Positions 34,769 through 44,792 of a stretch of DNA of 50,294 nt are shown one piece after another; the stretch's first letter is position 1; each line of letters opens with the position of its first letter. A program made the position numbers and the translations under genes. The DNA is from Flavobacteriales bacterium (lineage in GTDB: Bacteria; Bacteroidota; Bacteroidia; Flavobacteriales_F; PHOS-HE28): NCBI GenBank assembly GCA_018057455.1, contig JAGPDT010000020.1:1-50294 (forward strand). Reading direction: 5' to 3'. The notes under the pieces were generated by a model. It made no database searches. It was given only the letters and a program-made list of their open reading frames with translations, and had not been told where the DNA came from.

Positions 34769-36019
34769 ATGGACATGCCCGCCACACAACACCAGGAAAC
34801 CCGTACGCAACGCGCCATCCGGCTGGAGGACCGCCACGGTGCCCACAACTACCATCCGTTGCCGGTGGTGCTGGAGCGGGGGGAAGGCCTCTTCCTGTGG
34901 GATGTGGAGGGCAAACGGTACTACGATTTCCTCAGCGCGTACAGCGCCGTGAACCAGGGCCACTGCCACCCGCGGATCATTGAGGCCCTCACCACGCAGG
35001 CCCGCAAGCTCACCCTGACAAGCCGCGCCTTCTTCAATGATGTGCTGGGCGAGTTCGAGGAGTATGCCACGCGCTTTTTCGGTTACGACAAGCTGTTGCC
35101 CATGAACACCGGCGCCGAGGCCGTGGAGACCGCCTTGAAGCTGGCCCGCAAGTGGGGCTACGCCAACAAGGGCATCCCGCGGGACCAGGCGCGCATCATC
35201 GTTTGCAGCGGCAACTTCCACGGGCGCACCATCACCATTGTCAGCGCCAGCAGCGATCCCGACAGTCGGGCGGGCTTCGGGCCGTACACCCCGGGCATCG
35301 ACGTGATCCCCTATGACAACATCCCCGCCTTGCAGCGCGCGCTGGAACACCCCCACGTGGCGGCCTTCATGGTGGAGCCCATCCAAGGGGAGGCCGGCGT
35401 GCTGGTGCCCCGGGCCGGCTACCTGAAGGAAGCCTACGAGGCCTGCAAGGCGCGCAACGTGCTCTTCATGGCCGATGAAGTGCAGACCGGTATTGCCCGC
35501 ACCGGCAAACTGCTCGCCTGCGACCATGAAGGCGTGCGGCCGGACGTGCTGATCCTGGGCAAGGCCCTCAGCGGCGGCGTGTTGCCCGTAAGCGCGGTAC
35601 TGGCCGACGACCAGGTCATGCTCTCGATCAAACCCGGCGAACATGGCAGCACCTTCGGCGGCAACCCCTTGGCCGGGCGGGTGGGCATGGCCGCGTTGGA
35701 AGTGGTGCGCAATGAAAAACTGGCGGACAATGCCGAACGCATGGGCGGGTTGTTCCGCGCCAGCATGCAGCAGCTCGTGGACGAATTTGACTTCGTGAAG
35801 CTGGTGCGCGGCAAAGGCTTGCTCAACGCCGTGGTGATCGAACCCCGCAAGGACGGCCGCACGGCATGGGAACTGTGCCTGCTGATGGCCGGCAACGGGC
35901 TGTTGGCAAAGCCCACCCACGGCGACATCATCCGGTTTGCGCCGCCGCTGGTCATTACCGAGGAGCAGGTCAACGACGCCTGCGCCATTGTCCGCAAGAG
36001 CGTTGAAGCCTTCGCCTGA
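34769..36019 (+). CDS. rocD: Ornithine--oxo-acid aminotransferase
   Basis: A 416-residue class III PLP aminotransferase. Family features: [71 protein letters not shown] and the PLP lysine in ILGKALSGG. These match ornithine delta-aminotransferase closely, which turns ornithine and 2-oxoglutarate into glutamate semialdehyde and glutamate, linking arginine breakdown with proline and glutamate. The open frame starts further upstream, but the conserved protein begins at [17 protein letters not shown], right after a good -7 element. Confidence 0.93.
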   Translation: MDMPATQHQETRTQRAIRLEDRHGAHNYHPLPVVLERGEGLFLWDVEGKRYYDFLSAYSAVNQGHCHPRIIEALTTQARKLTLTSRAFFNDVLGEFEEYATRFFGYDKLLPMNTGAEAVETALKLARKWGYANKGIPRDQARIIVCSGNFHGRTITIVSASSDPDSRAGFGPYTPGIDVIPYDNIPALQRALEHPHVAAFMVEPIQGEAGVLVPRAGYLKEAYEACKARNVLFMADEVQTGIARTGKLLACDHEGVRPDVLILGKALSGGVLPVSAVLADDQVMLSIKPGEHGSTFGGNPLAGRVGMAALEVVRNEKLADNAERMGGLFRASMQQLVDEFDFVKLVRGKGLLNAVVIEPRKDGRTAWELCLLMAGNGLLAKPTHGDIIRFAPPLVITEEQVNDACAIVRKSVEAFA

Positions 36020-36087
36020 AGTGAGGTTGGAGGTGCCCGGGTGGAATTGATGCGGCGCTGGGTTCCGCGCACGGCCCGGCCATGCGG

Positions 36088-36477
36088 TCAGGGCTGCTTG
36101 GAATGGTCCACCGTACGTACCAACTGGCCTTTCTCGTAGTATTTCTCCAAATACACCTGCCCGTCCGGGGCATACTCGGTCTGCACCCCATGCTCGAGCC
36201 CCTGGTCCCAGTGCTCGGTGAATTTCCGGGTGCCGTTCTCGTAGTAGTACTGCCACTCGCCTTGCTCCACACCGTTCTCGAAGCGGCCCACGTAGTCCAG
36301 TTGGCCATTGGCGTAGTACACCTTTTCCATCACCTTCACGGCGGAGTCACCTTTTCCCTTCATGTACAGCACCACCTCGGCTCCACCGCCGGCATGGCGG
36401 CTGGCGACGATCCGGTGCGTGGTACACCCCGTGCCCAGCAAACAGCAGAAGGCGAAAGGGAGCAGGTGCTTCTTCAT
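36088..36477 (-). CDS. Lipoprotein with MORN-type repeats
   Basis: A 129-residue protein with signal MKKHLLPFAFCCLLGTG and lipobox Cys18. The body has MORN-variant repeats of the pattern YYANGQLDYVGRFENGVEQG, YYYENGTRKFTEHWDQG, YAPDGQVYLEKYYEKGQLV. Such proteins in Bacteroidota are often annotated as YwqK-family antitoxin-like, but nothing here supports a toxin partner. Probably a surface or periplasmic lipoprotein. A -7-like TAATATTG (36485-36492, minus strand) precedes it. Confidence 0.8.
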   Translation of the reverse strand: MKKHLLPFAFCCLLGTGCTTHRIVASRHAGGGAEVVLYMKGKGDSAVKVMEKVYYANGQLDYVGRFENGVEQGEWQYYYENGTRKFTEHWDQGLEHGVQTEYAPDGQVYLEKYYEKGQLVRTVDHSKQP

Positions 36478-36560
36478 AGCGGGCCAATATTAAACCTTGG
36501 TGGGGCTTGGCTTGGGAGGCATCAGGGCAACGATCAACCAACGGTTGTTGGCGGCAGGGG

Positions 36561-39071
36561 TCAGAAGCGTGCGATCAACTTCAGGTTGATGCGGCGCGGG
36601 GTGAGGAATTCGGGGATGCCGTAGTAACGCCCCTGCACGTCCTGCACCCAGGTGTAGTCCACCGTGTTGTTGAGGTTGATCAGGTTGAACACTTCCAGGG
36701 AGACCCACAGGTCCTTCACATGGCGGAGGATGCCCGTTTTCTCCTGGCCGGGTGCGCCCAGCAGTTGCTTGCTGAAGCCGATGTCCACCCGCCGGTAGAG
36801 GCTGGTGCGCAAGGTGTCCGCGTACCGGGTCTCGTTGGGCGGGCCGTAGGGCAGGCTGGTGCCGAACAGCAGGTTCACATGCACCTTGAAGGTGGGCCAC
36901 CTGGGCATTTCATCCTGGAAGAAGAGCGCGAAGTTCACGCGTTGGTCGGTGGGCCGTGGAATGCGGCCGGCATCCACGCGCACGCTGTCAACCGCCGTGC
37001 GGTCCTTGGTGTCGATGGCATCGGTGCGTTCACCAAACTGGTTGTAGTAGTGGTAGTAGTGGTCGCCCCCGATGTCTTCTTCGGTCTGCATCACCGATAC
37101 CGCCGCCCACGATTCCACCCCTTGGATGAACTCGCCGTTGAGCTTCATGTCGATGCCCGCGGCGTATCCCTTGGCATTGTTGTCGGCATAGTAGCGGATG
37201 CGCACATTGTCCAGCTCGTACGTGTTCAGGTGGCTGAGGGCCTTGTAGTAGGCCTCGGTGGTGAATTTGAAGGGGCGTTCCCACATCTTGAACTGGCGGT
37301 CCATGCCCAGGATGAAATGGATGCTTTCCTGCGCGCGCACATCGGGGTGCAACCGCCCTTGGAAATCGCGCAGTTCCCGGTAGAACGGAGGCTGGTGGTA
37401 CAGGCCCGTGGCGAACCAGAAGCTGTAGTCGCGCTTGAGCGTGTCCCCGGCCGTGGTGACCTTGCGCCAACCGGGATGATAGGCCAGGCGCATGCGCGGG
37501 CTCACCACGGTCTGCCCGTTGTAGCTCCAGTTCTGGGCGCGCACGCCGGCCACCAGCGCCCATTTGCGGTCGCCCGCCTGTTGCCAATCCCACGCGTTCT
37601 GCACATAGGCCGAGCTGCGCAGGCTTTCCAGGTCTATCGCTGATTTCACGCTGGTGTTCAACTCCAGCTGGTCGCCTTGGCTCTGCGGTATGCTGTAGCC
37701 TGCGCTGTCCACCATGTACCATTCGCTCAGGCGGTCGTGGATCAGCTCGCTGCGTACTTCCAGGCCCCACTGCAGGTTGCGGGTGCGGCCCCAGCGGTAG
37801 GTTCCGCTGTGGGTGGCGCTGGCCACGGTGGCTTCCAGGCTGTTGCGCGCGTGGTCCAGGTAGGCGCCTATGCCCAGGTCGCGCACCACTTCACCAAATT
37901 GTTCACTGCCCAAATTGCGGTCCAGTTCGCCCAGCAGGTATTCCCCCAGGATGTCCATCCGCTCGGTCTCATAGGTGTTGAACACGCTGCCGGTGAACTT
38001 GAGCAACAGCTCGCGCGAGGGTCGTACGTTCATGCTCAGCGCCCCGGAGAACGTTTCGTAAGCGGTGCGCTCCTGGCCTTCAAAGAAGACCGTGTAGCGC
38101 AGGGCCTGGTTGAAGTTGCCCAGTTCGGTCTCCCGGTCGCTGGGCACCACGTCATACCGGTTGCGCGAGTAGAGGCCCAGAAAGCCCAGTTCCACCTTGT
38201 CGCTCAGGTCGTAGGTCCAGTAGCTCTGCAGGTCGGTGTAGGTGGGGATGTAGTCACCCTGGGTGTCCAGCCCTTGGAGGATGGTGCTGAGGGTGCGGTA
38301 GCGGAAGCCGGTGATCTGGCGCAGGCGTTGCCCGGCCAGGGCGCTGCCCACCGTGATGGAGCCTCCCAGCAGGCTGGCCGATACGGTGGCATCGAACTCG
38401 CGCGGACGCCGGTAGGTGATGTCGAGCACGCTGCTGAGCTTGTCGCCGTATCGCGGTTCCCATCCCCCGGCGGTGAAGTGGATCCGTTCGATCATGTCCG
38501 GATTGGGGAAGCTCAACCCTTCCTGCTGGCCGCTGCGCACCAGGAACGGGCGGTACACCTCAATGCCGTTCACATACACCAGGTTCTCATCGAAGTTGCC
38601 GCCGCGCACGTTGTAGCCGCTGCTGAGCTCGTTGCGGCTCATCACGCCAAGGCTGCCCTGCAGCAGGCTGTTCACATCGCCCAGCGATGGCTGGAAATGG
38701 GAGGTGCGCGCGTTGAGTTTGTCAATGCCCGCATCGCGCAGCCGGTCGTCCACCACGGTCACCGGGCCGATCACCGTGGAGCGGATCACCACGTCCATTT
38801 CCCGCACCTCGCCTGCCTCCAGCAGCAAGGTGTGCTCCACCGTTTGCGCACCCGGGTATGCAAAGCGCAGCACGAACTGACGCCCCGCCGGTACGGTGAT
38901 CCGGTAGCTGCCGTTGGAACCGGAGGCGGCGGAGGCAACGCCCGCCACGGCTATGCTCGCATCGGGCAGGGGCCGGTGCTCATCGTCCCGCACGGTGCCC
39001 GCCACGGTGGCCGTTTGGGCAATGCTCAAACAAGGGGCCAGTAGCACGGATAGAAGGAGAAGTCGCCGCAT
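36561..39071 (-). CDS. TonB-dependent receptor with carboxypeptidase-regulatory-like domain
   Basis: An 836-residue outer-membrane receptor. Signal peptide MRRLLLLSVLLAPCLSIAQ; a carboxypeptidase-regulatory-like beta-sandwich at about 22-105 (VAGTVRDDEHRPLPDASIAV); plug domain about 120-230 with the YNVRGGNFDENLVYVNGIEV motif; then a 22-strand barrel ending in KLIARF, the aromatic end required for outer-membrane assembly. It would take up a ligand using TonB energy. No SusD partner lies beside it, so a glycan role is not supported; siderophore, vitamin or peptide uptake remain possible. Confidence 0.93.
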   Translation of the reverse strand: MRRLLLLSVLLAPCLSIAQTATVAGTVRDDEHRPLPDASIAVAGVASAASGSNGSYRITVPAGRQFVLRFAYPGAQTVEHTLLLEAGEVREMDVVIRSTVIGPVTVVDDRLRDAGIDKLNARTSHFQPSLGDVNSLLQGSLGVMSRNELSSGYNVRGGNFDENLVYVNGIEVYRPFLVRSGQQEGLSFPNPDMIERIHFTAGGWEPRYGDKLSSVLDITYRRPREFDATVSASLLGGSITVGSALAGQRLRQITGFRYRTLSTILQGLDTQGDYIPTYTDLQSYWTYDLSDKVELGFLGLYSRNRYDVVPSDRETELGNFNQALRYTVFFEGQERTAYETFSGALSMNVRPSRELLLKFTGSVFNTYETERMDILGEYLLGELDRNLGSEQFGEVVRDLGIGAYLDHARNSLEATVASATHSGTYRWGRTRNLQWGLEVRSELIHDRLSEWYMVDSAGYSIPQSQGDQLELNTSVKSAIDLESLRSSAYVQNAWDWQQAGDRKWALVAGVRAQNWSYNGQTVVSPRMRLAYHPGWRKVTTAGDTLKRDYSFWFATGLYHQPPFYRELRDFQGRLHPDVRAQESIHFILGMDRQFKMWERPFKFTTEAYYKALSHLNTYELDNVRIRYYADNNAKGYAAGIDMKLNGEFIQGVESWAAVSVMQTEEDIGGDHYYHYYNQFGERTDAIDTKDRTAVDSVRVDAGRIPRPTDQRVNFALFFQDEMPRWPTFKVHVNLLFGTSLPYGPPNETRYADTLRTSLYRRVDIGFSKQLLGAPGQEKTGILRHVKDLWVSLEVFNLINLNNTVDYTWVQDVQGRYYGIPEFLTPRRINLKLIARF

Positions 39072-39218
39072 GCAGGTGGGGCCGATGGAGGCCGGTCGGA
39101 TTTCAGGTCGGCCAAAATAACGGGGAAGCAGCGGGATTAGTGCAGCGCGCGCTGGTCCCATGTGGCACGCAGGCACAAGGCCGGTGGCCATGCCCCTGCC
39201 TTTGTGGTCCCGGTTCCG

Positions 39219-40475
39219 CTACCACGATATGCGCCGGTACCCTTTCACCCCGTACCACAGGATGAACAGGTAGCACGGCACCATCATCCAGTAGGCCTGC
39301 TGGTGACCGATGCTGGGCTCCTCCGCCAGCTGGCCGTAGACCAAGGGAAGGATGGCGCCGCCGGCGATGGCCATGATCAGCAAGGCGCTGCCGGTTTTGG
39401 TGTGCCGCCCCAACCCGTTGATCGCCAAAGGCCAGATGGCTGGCCATACCAACGCATTGGCCAAGCCCAGCAAGGCAATGCACAGGATGGAAGCCTTGGC
39501 CGGAAGCACCGTGGCCGCCACCGTGAGCACCACGCCCAGCACGGCCGATGCCGCCAACGCCCGCTGCTGGCTGATGTAGCGCGGTATGGCCACGATGCCC
39601 ACCACATAGCCCACCACCATGCCGATCAAGGTGTAACTGGTGAAATGCTTGGCCTCGCTCAGGGGCAGGCCCAGCGACTGGCCGTAGAGGCCGATCGTAT
39701 CGCCGGCCATCACTTCAACTCCAACGTACAGGAACAACGCGACCACGCCCAGCACCAGGTTGGGGAAGGAAAAGATGCTCCGCCCATCGGTGGCCACCCC
39801 GGGGGCGTCCACTTCGGGGTCCAATTCGGGCAGCGGGGAAAAGCGCACCAACAGCCCAAGCCCCACCAGGGCCAGGGCCATCACGCCGTAGGGCAGTACC
39901 ACCCGTTGGGCCAGTTCATCGAGGCGGGCGGCAAGCTGCGCACCCTCCAGGGCTTCCAGGTCGGCTTGAAGGCTGTCGGCATCGGCCAGCAGCAATGCGC
40001 CCAGCACGAACGGTGCCAACACCCCGGCCAGCTTGTTGCAGATGCCCATCACGCTGATGCGCGCCGCGGCGCTTTCGAGCGGGCCCACCACGGTGATGTA
40101 CGGATTGCTCGCCGTTTGAAGCAGGGCCAGGCCGGTGCCGATCACGAACAGCCCGCTCAGGAAGAGGCCGTAGGAGCGCCCTTCGGCGGCAGGGATGAAG
40201 AGGGCCGCGCCCATGGCCATGGTGAACAGGCCGTACATCATGCCCCGCTTCATGCCCGTGCGGCCCAGCACCCAGGCCATGGGCAAGGCCGTAACAAAGT
40301 AGGCGATGTAGAACGCGAACGTGACATAGAACGGCTCGGCGCCCGTGTCCAGCTCGCACACGATCTTCAGGTAACTGATCAGCGGGCCGTTGATCCAGGT
40401 TACGAAACCGAAGAGGAAGAAGAGCAGGCCGATGATGTACACGGCCGGGGTGGTGTGCTGGCGGGAGGTATCCAT
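39219..40475 (-). CDS. Sugar MFS transporter, FucP type (second copy type)
   Basis: A 418-residue permease with 12 predicted helices. LFFLFGFVTWINGPLISYLK and LLQTASNPYITVVGPLESAA are hallmark FHS-group motifs. It is only distantly similar to the permease at 33102-34538, so this is not a recent duplicate. It is transcribed away from mazG. Its cargo is probably a hexose or fucose. A variable loop of about 40 residues (ADADSLQADLEALEGAQLAA) lies between the two halves. Confidence 0.9.
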   Translation of the reverse strand: MDTSRQHTTPAVYIIGLLFFLFGFVTWINGPLISYLKIVCELDTGAEPFYVTFAFYIAYFVTALPMAWVLGRTGMKRGMMYGLFTMAMGAALFIPAAEGRSYGLFLSGLFVIGTGLALLQTASNPYITVVGPLESAAARISVMGICNKLAGVLAPFVLGALLLADADSLQADLEALEGAQLAARLDELAQRVVLPYGVMALALVGLGLLVRFSPLPELDPEVDAPGVATDGRSIFSFPNLVLGVVALFLYVGVEVMAGDTIGLYGQSLGLPLSEAKHFTSYTLIGMVVGYVVGIVAIPRYISQQRALAASAVLGVVLTVAATVLPAKASILCIALLGLANALVWPAIWPLAINGLGRHTKTGSALLIMAIAGGAILPLVYGQLAEEPSIGHQQAYWMMVPCYLFILWYGVKGYRRISW

Positions 40476-40598
40476 GGGGTGGTCCAGGCCGGTGAAAGTA
40501 CGGGTGCTTGCATGGCGCGATCCGTGACCCTGCCCCAGTTGTCAGAAATCCGCTGTTAGCAGCTGGTCCGCTGGAAGCCGGCTTTCCGCCCAACAGCC

Positions 40599-40627
40599 TT
40601 TGAACCTGGCCCCAACACCTACACTTG
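40599..40627 (+). promoter_or_regulatory. Probable promoter of mazG
   Basis: TTTG at 40599-40602 and TACACTTG at 40620-40627 are spaced by 17 bases, fitting the Bacteroidota -33/-7 layout. The ATG follows at 40632, giving a nearly leaderless transcript. Confidence 0.5.
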
Positions 40628-40631
40628 CACC

Positions 40632-41417
40632 ATGGATCCGCGCCTCGCTGCCTTTGAACGCCTGCTCACCATCATGGACGACCTGCGTGCCAAGTGCCCG
40701 TGGGACCGTAAACAGACGCTGGAATCCTTGCGTCCGCTCACCATTGAAGAGACGTACGAACTGGGTGATGCCATCCTGGAGAACGACCTGGAGGGGATCC
40801 GCGGTGAACTGGGCGACCTCATGCTGCACCTGGTGTTCTATGCCAAGATCGGCGAGGAGAAAGGGGCGTTCACCATCACCGATGTGCTCCATGGCATCTG
40901 CGAAAAGCTGGTGCGCAGGCATCCGCACATCTACGGCGACGTGAAGGTGGAAGGGGAGGAGGACGTGAAGGCCAACTGGGAGAAGATCAAGCTGGCGGAA
41001 AAGTCCAAAGGGGGCGATGCCGCATCGTCGAAGAGTGTACTTGAAGGTGTGCCGCGCGGCCTCCCCAGCCTGGTGAAGGCCATCCGCATCCAGGACAAGG
41101 CCCGTGGCGTGGGCTTCGATTGGGAGCACGCCGGGCAGGTGTGGGAGAAGGTGAACGAGGAACTGGCCGAATTGAAAGCGGAAGTGGATGCCCATAGCGG
41201 CAAGCAGCCCGATGAACTGGGCGACCTGCTCTTCAGCATCGTGAACTATGCGCGCTTCCTGAAGATCGACCCGGATGAGGCGCTGGAACGCACCAACCGG
41301 AAGTTCATCCGGCGGTTCCAGTACTTGGAGCAGGAATCCCGCAAGGACGGAAAGAAACTGGGGGAGATGAGCTTGGCGGAAATGGACGTGTATTGGGAGC
41401 GGGCGAAGGCGCTCTGA
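40632..41417 (+). CDS. mazG: Nucleoside triphosphate pyrophosphohydrolase MazG
   Basis: A 261-residue protein of E. coli MazG length with two MazG domains. The first holds CPWDRKQTLESL, EETYELGDAI and ELGDLMLHLVFYAKI; the second GFDWEHAGQVWEKVNEELAE, DELGDLLFSIVNYARFL. The acidic residues bind magnesium. The enzyme cleaves NTPs, including damaged ones, to NMP and pyrophosphate, for pool cleaning and adjustment of stress responses. A -33/-7 promoter ends just before the start. Confidence 0.94.
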   Translation: MDPRLAAFERLLTIMDDLRAKCPWDRKQTLESLRPLTIEETYELGDAILENDLEGIRGELGDLMLHLVFYAKIGEEKGAFTITDVLHGICEKLVRRHPHIYGDVKVEGEEDVKANWEKIKLAEKSKGGDAASSKSVLEGVPRGLPSLVKAIRIQDKARGVGFDWEHAGQVWEKVNEELAELKAEVDAHSGKQPDELGDLLFSIVNYARFLKIDPDEALERTNRKFIRRFQYLEQESRKDGKKLGEMSLAEMDVYWERAKAL

Positions 41418-41620
41418 TCAATTCCTTCCGTTTCCGGCGAGGCCTTCATCGCGCTGCATGCGATGCTCCTTCCCGAAGGAATTCCATCCATGCCCCGGCG
41501 TTGAAAAGATCGGAAGGACGGCCGGAACGTTGTATCCCGGCTGGGATAAGTTCGTCCCGGAGCGTCATGGGCGGCCTGAAGGGTTGTTCACGGCCTCGAT
41601 CACAACTGAAGACGGCGACG

Positions 41621-43996
41621 ATGAAATCCTTGAAGCTGATCCACAGCTGTGCGGCCGCGCTTTTGAGCGCAGGCCTGCACGCTCAACTGCCCTCCAAGTG
41701 CCTGGAGATCGAGAGCATCCTGGTGGATGCCTGCATCTCCGCCACGGATTGCCCGGCGAGCACCGAAGGCATGAACGAGATGGTGCGCTTCATCACCGGA
41801 CCTGCCCCCATTGCCCTGGGTGATCTGCAGTTTGAATTCTTCAGCAGCAGCTTTCTGGGTATTGCGCAGAACGCCAGTACAGCAGCGCTCACCAGCCAGT
41901 TGAATGCCACCATGCAAGGTTGTGGCTTTCTGCTTGAACCCCCCGCCGGTGTCATTCCCCCGGGCAGCGAAGTGCTTTTCGTCACCTCCACGGCGATGTG
42001 CGCACAGGCCAACTCGTTCACCGCGCTCTACGATACGCTCTACATCATTTTCCAGGTTCCGGGAAACAGCCAAGGCCACTTCAAGAACAACGACCTGTCG
42101 GGCCAGCCCATCACCACGGTGCCGGGGCCTGTGCTCAACCGCTGGCTCCGCATGTCCGTTACCGGCACCGGTTGCGGCGATACCGCCACCTATGATGCCG
42201 GCCAGTTGACGAACATCCACGGTACCTATGGCGGCACTTCCGCTGAGAATGACGGCGCAACCGTGGATCTCAGTTGGCCGGGCACCCCCATGGCCAGCTA
42301 CATGAACCACGGTTGCATGGCGGCGTTTGAACCCACCGTGCCCGAAGTGATTTCCGGTGGCGGGCCCGTGGCTTGCGGCGATTCCGCCGCGCTCTCCGGC
42401 TCGATCACCGGCGATTACGTTTCCGCTTACTGGCACGGCGGTGGTGGCGGGTTCAGTAATCCCACGGCCTTGGCCACCCATTACATCCCGGGCGGCGGGG
42501 ACAACGGCAACGTACAGCTTTCCTTTTGCGCCGTTCTAGCCTGTGGCGACACGATTTGCACGCAGGTGGCGGTGGCCACCGGGGCCACGCCGCAGGTGGG
42601 CATCAGCGGCGACACCACGCTGTGCGGCAATTTTGCCACCACCGTGCTCACCGCCTCCGGTGCGGATACCTACCTCTGGAGCACCGGCGCAACGGGGCCG
42701 TCCATTGTGGCGGCGATCTCCGGGCCAACTTCCTATTGGGTGGTGGGCACCACAAGTTGCGGTACCGATACGGCCTTCATCGCTCCAGGCTGGATGAACC
42801 ATACCACTTATTACCAGAATGTCAGTTGTGCCGGCGCGGCGGACGGTACCTTGGCCCTGCAAGGCAACCACGGTGAACTGCCGTACAGCTACACCTGGTC
42901 TACCGGGAGCACCGATCCCATGATCAGCGGACTGGCCCCGGGAAGCTACTCCTACACCATCACCGATGCCGATGGATGCAGCCAAAGCGGGTCCTACTTC
43001 ATAACAGAACCCCCGGTACTAACGGCCACCATTGCTGCTGATACCACGATTTGCCCGGGCGGCTACGCCGTCCTCCTTGCACAAGGAGCGGGCGGATCGC
43101 CCGCGTACACGTACACCTGGTCGCCGGAAGGCCCGTTGGCGTCGCCATCGGAGACCACCGTGTATACCGTGGTGGTAACGGACACGCACGGATGCACGGC
43201 GGGTCCGTTGCAAATGACGGTGAACGTTGGCGGCGTACCTGCGGTGTTCACGGTCTCCGACACGCTGGGCTGCCTGCCGCATTGTATCACCTTCACCGCC
43301 GGCCAAACGGATGGCGCGACCTACACCTGGACGCTTGGTGACGGAAGCACCGGCACCGGTGCCGTGTTGGAGCATTGCTACGCCACGGCCGGTTCCTTCA
43401 CGGTCAACCTGACCGTGGACCCCGGCAACGGCTGTACCAGCAGCTCCACGCTGACGGACCTGGTGCAGGTGCAGGCACCGCCAACAGCGGAATTCAACTT
43501 CACCCCGGACGGAAGTTCGCCCCAAGTGCAGTTCAACGACCAATCCACGGGAGCAACAACCTGGCTCTGGTTGTTCGGCGATCTTGCAGGCAGCACTTCA
43601 TCAAGCCCTTCACCGCTGTTTGCATTCCCCGGCGAAGGCTGCTATCCGGTGAACTTGGTGGCGATGAACGATGCGGGCTGTGTGGACAGCACCACGGCCC
43701 AAGTCTGCATCAGCACCACGGATTCCTTGTTGATCCCCAACCTCTTCACGCCGAACAACGATGGGGTCAATGAGGTGTTCCGCGTCACCGGTGGAAACCT
43801 CGCTGCGTTGGATGTGCAGGTCTTCAACCGCTGGGGGCAGGAGGTGGCCCGCCTTGAACGCGTGAACCAAGTGTGGGACGGCCGCACCATGGCCGGGGAG
43901 GAACTCAGCGCAGGCACGTACTTCTACACGCTGCAGGCCGTGGGCAAGGATGCACGGCACTATGACCTCAACGGCACGGTGATCCTGGTGCGCTGA
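41621..43996 (+). CDS. Large secreted protein with PKD domains and gliding-motility C-terminal domain
   Basis: A 791-residue protein with a signal peptide (MKSLKLIHSCAAALLSAGLHAQ). The N-terminal 220 residues (LPSKCLEIESILVDACIS...) resemble a lamin-tail-like domain frequent in such proteins. Ig/PKD-like and SprB-like repeats follow (PYSYTWSTGSTDPMISGLAP, TWTLGDGSTGTGAVLEHCY, TWLWLFGDLAGST). The C-terminal CHU_C domain has IPNLFTPNNDGVNEVFRV, FNRWGQEV and YFYTLQAVGK, the type IX export and surface-attachment type tied to gliding proteins. Probably a cell-surface adhesin or matrix protein. The open frame starts further upstream, but the chosen ATG begins the signal peptide. Confidence 0.9.
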   Translation: MKSLKLIHSCAAALLSAGLHAQLPSKCLEIESILVDACISATDCPASTEGMNEMVRFITGPAPIALGDLQFEFFSSSFLGIAQNASTAALTSQLNATMQGCGFLLEPPAGVIPPGSEVLFVTSTAMCAQANSFTALYDTLYIIFQVPGNSQGHFKNNDLSGQPITTVPGPVLNRWLRMSVTGTGCGDTATYDAGQLTNIHGTYGGTSAENDGATVDLSWPGTPMASYMNHGCMAAFEPTVPEVISGGGPVACGDSAALSGSITGDYVSAYWHGGGGGFSNPTALATHYIPGGGDNGNVQLSFCAVLACGDTICTQVAVATGATPQVGISGDTTLCGNFATTVLTASGADTYLWSTGATGPSIVAAISGPTSYWVVGTTSCGTDTAFIAPGWMNHTTYYQNVSCAGAADGTLALQGNHGELPYSYTWSTGSTDPMISGLAPGSYSYTITDADGCSQSGSYFITEPPVLTATIAADTTICPGGYAVLLAQGAGGSPAYTYTWSPEGPLASPSETTVYTVVVTDTHGCTAGPLQMTVNVGGVPAVFTVSDTLGCLPHCITFTAGQTDGATYTWTLGDGSTGTGAVLEHCYATAGSFTVNLTVDPGNGCTSSSTLTDLVQVQAPPTAEFNFTPDGSSPQVQFNDQSTGATTWLWLFGDLAGSTSSSPSPLFAFPGEGCYPVNLVAMNDAGCVDSTTAQVCISTTDSLLIPNLFTPNNDGVNEVFRVTGGNLAALDVQVFNRWGQEVARLERVNQVWDGRTMAGEELSAGTYFYTLQAVGKDARHYDLNGTVILVR

Positions 43997-44006
43997 GCCG
44001 GGCACT

Positions 44007-44615
44007 TCAATTGCGGCCGCCCCCGATCACAAAGCCCAACGTGGCATACCACGTGAAATACTTGCTGGCGGACAACAGCTTGCCTTCATCCTTGTAGGCA
44101 TTGCTCAACCCATAGCTCAGGCCGCCCTCCAGGGTGATGAACACCAGATCGAGGCCCAAGCCCGCGTCCAGGTTGAAGGAGCCGCCGTTGTAGTCGTCCT
44201 TGTTGAAGGCGATCTGGTCGTCCTTGTTGTCCACGCTCAGCAACGCCTCGTACGTGGGTCCCGCGTTCACACGCAAGCGGAAGGCATCACCGTGGACCAG
44301 GTTGTAGCCCATCAAGGCCTTCACCTTCGCCGTGGTGCGGATCAGGTTGTCTTCCATGGTCACGGTGTCCTGCGGACTGAGCTTCACGTAGGTGGCGCTG
44401 CGGCCGAAGAAGGCCCCGGGCTGGAAGTAGAGGCGATCGCCCAAGCGGAGGTCGGCACCCAGTTGGAAGCCCGCGGCGGCAGAACTGGTCACCCCCGCAG
44501 GGGTGTTGGTGAGCCGGGTGAAATTGACGCCCAGCTGCGGGTTCACGGCGAATTGGCCCATGGTGAAGTTGCTGATCGCGGCCAAGGCCGGTATAAGCAG
44601 GGATCGGATGTGCAT
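44007..44615 (-). CDS. Outer-membrane beta-barrel protein (porin-like family)
   Basis: A 202-residue protein with an N-terminal signal (MHIRSLLIPALAAISNFTMG). Alternating strands such as FQLGADLRLGDRLYFQPGAFF and FRLRVNAGPTYEALLSVD, with a final strand YATLGFVIGGGRN, fit the small eight-strand barrel (PorT/OmpW-like) family of Bacteroidota. Function is unknown. It lies between two CHU_C-domain genes on the other strand and may help assemble or anchor them (inference). Confidence 0.8.
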   Translation of the reverse strand: MHIRSLLIPALAAISNFTMGQFAVNPQLGVNFTRLTNTPAGVTSSAAAGFQLGADLRLGDRLYFQPGAFFGRSATYVKLSPQDTVTMEDNLIRTTAKVKALMGYNLVHGDAFRLRVNAGPTYEALLSVDNKDDQIAFNKDDYNGGSFNLDAGLGLDLVFITLEGGLSYGLSNAYKDEGKLLSASKYFTWYATLGFVIGGGRN

Positions 44616-44792
44616 CTGGTTGATGGTCGTTTGGGGATGGGGGCATCATGGGGCTTCAGCCCGTGGACAGGAACGCAAAAGTGGGGCCGATCATGCGGCC
44701 CCCCTGTTTCCGTGGCTGTATCAAGGGCCCGTCCTGGCGCAAGTTCAGATCCTTGGTGCGCCAACCTGCCCCAATTTTGCGTCCAACAAGGC

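Noticed and set aside
34739-36256. 505-codon minus-strand frame opposite rocD
   Set aside because: Antisense shadow; RocD motifs are complete on the plus strand.
36561-39071. SusC-type glycan uptake locus
   Set aside because: No SusD gene is adjacent and the receptor is shorter than typical SusC proteins, so it is called a general TonB-dependent receptor.
33102-40475. The two sugar permeases as a recent duplication
   Set aside because: They share only family motifs; length and most of the sequence differ.
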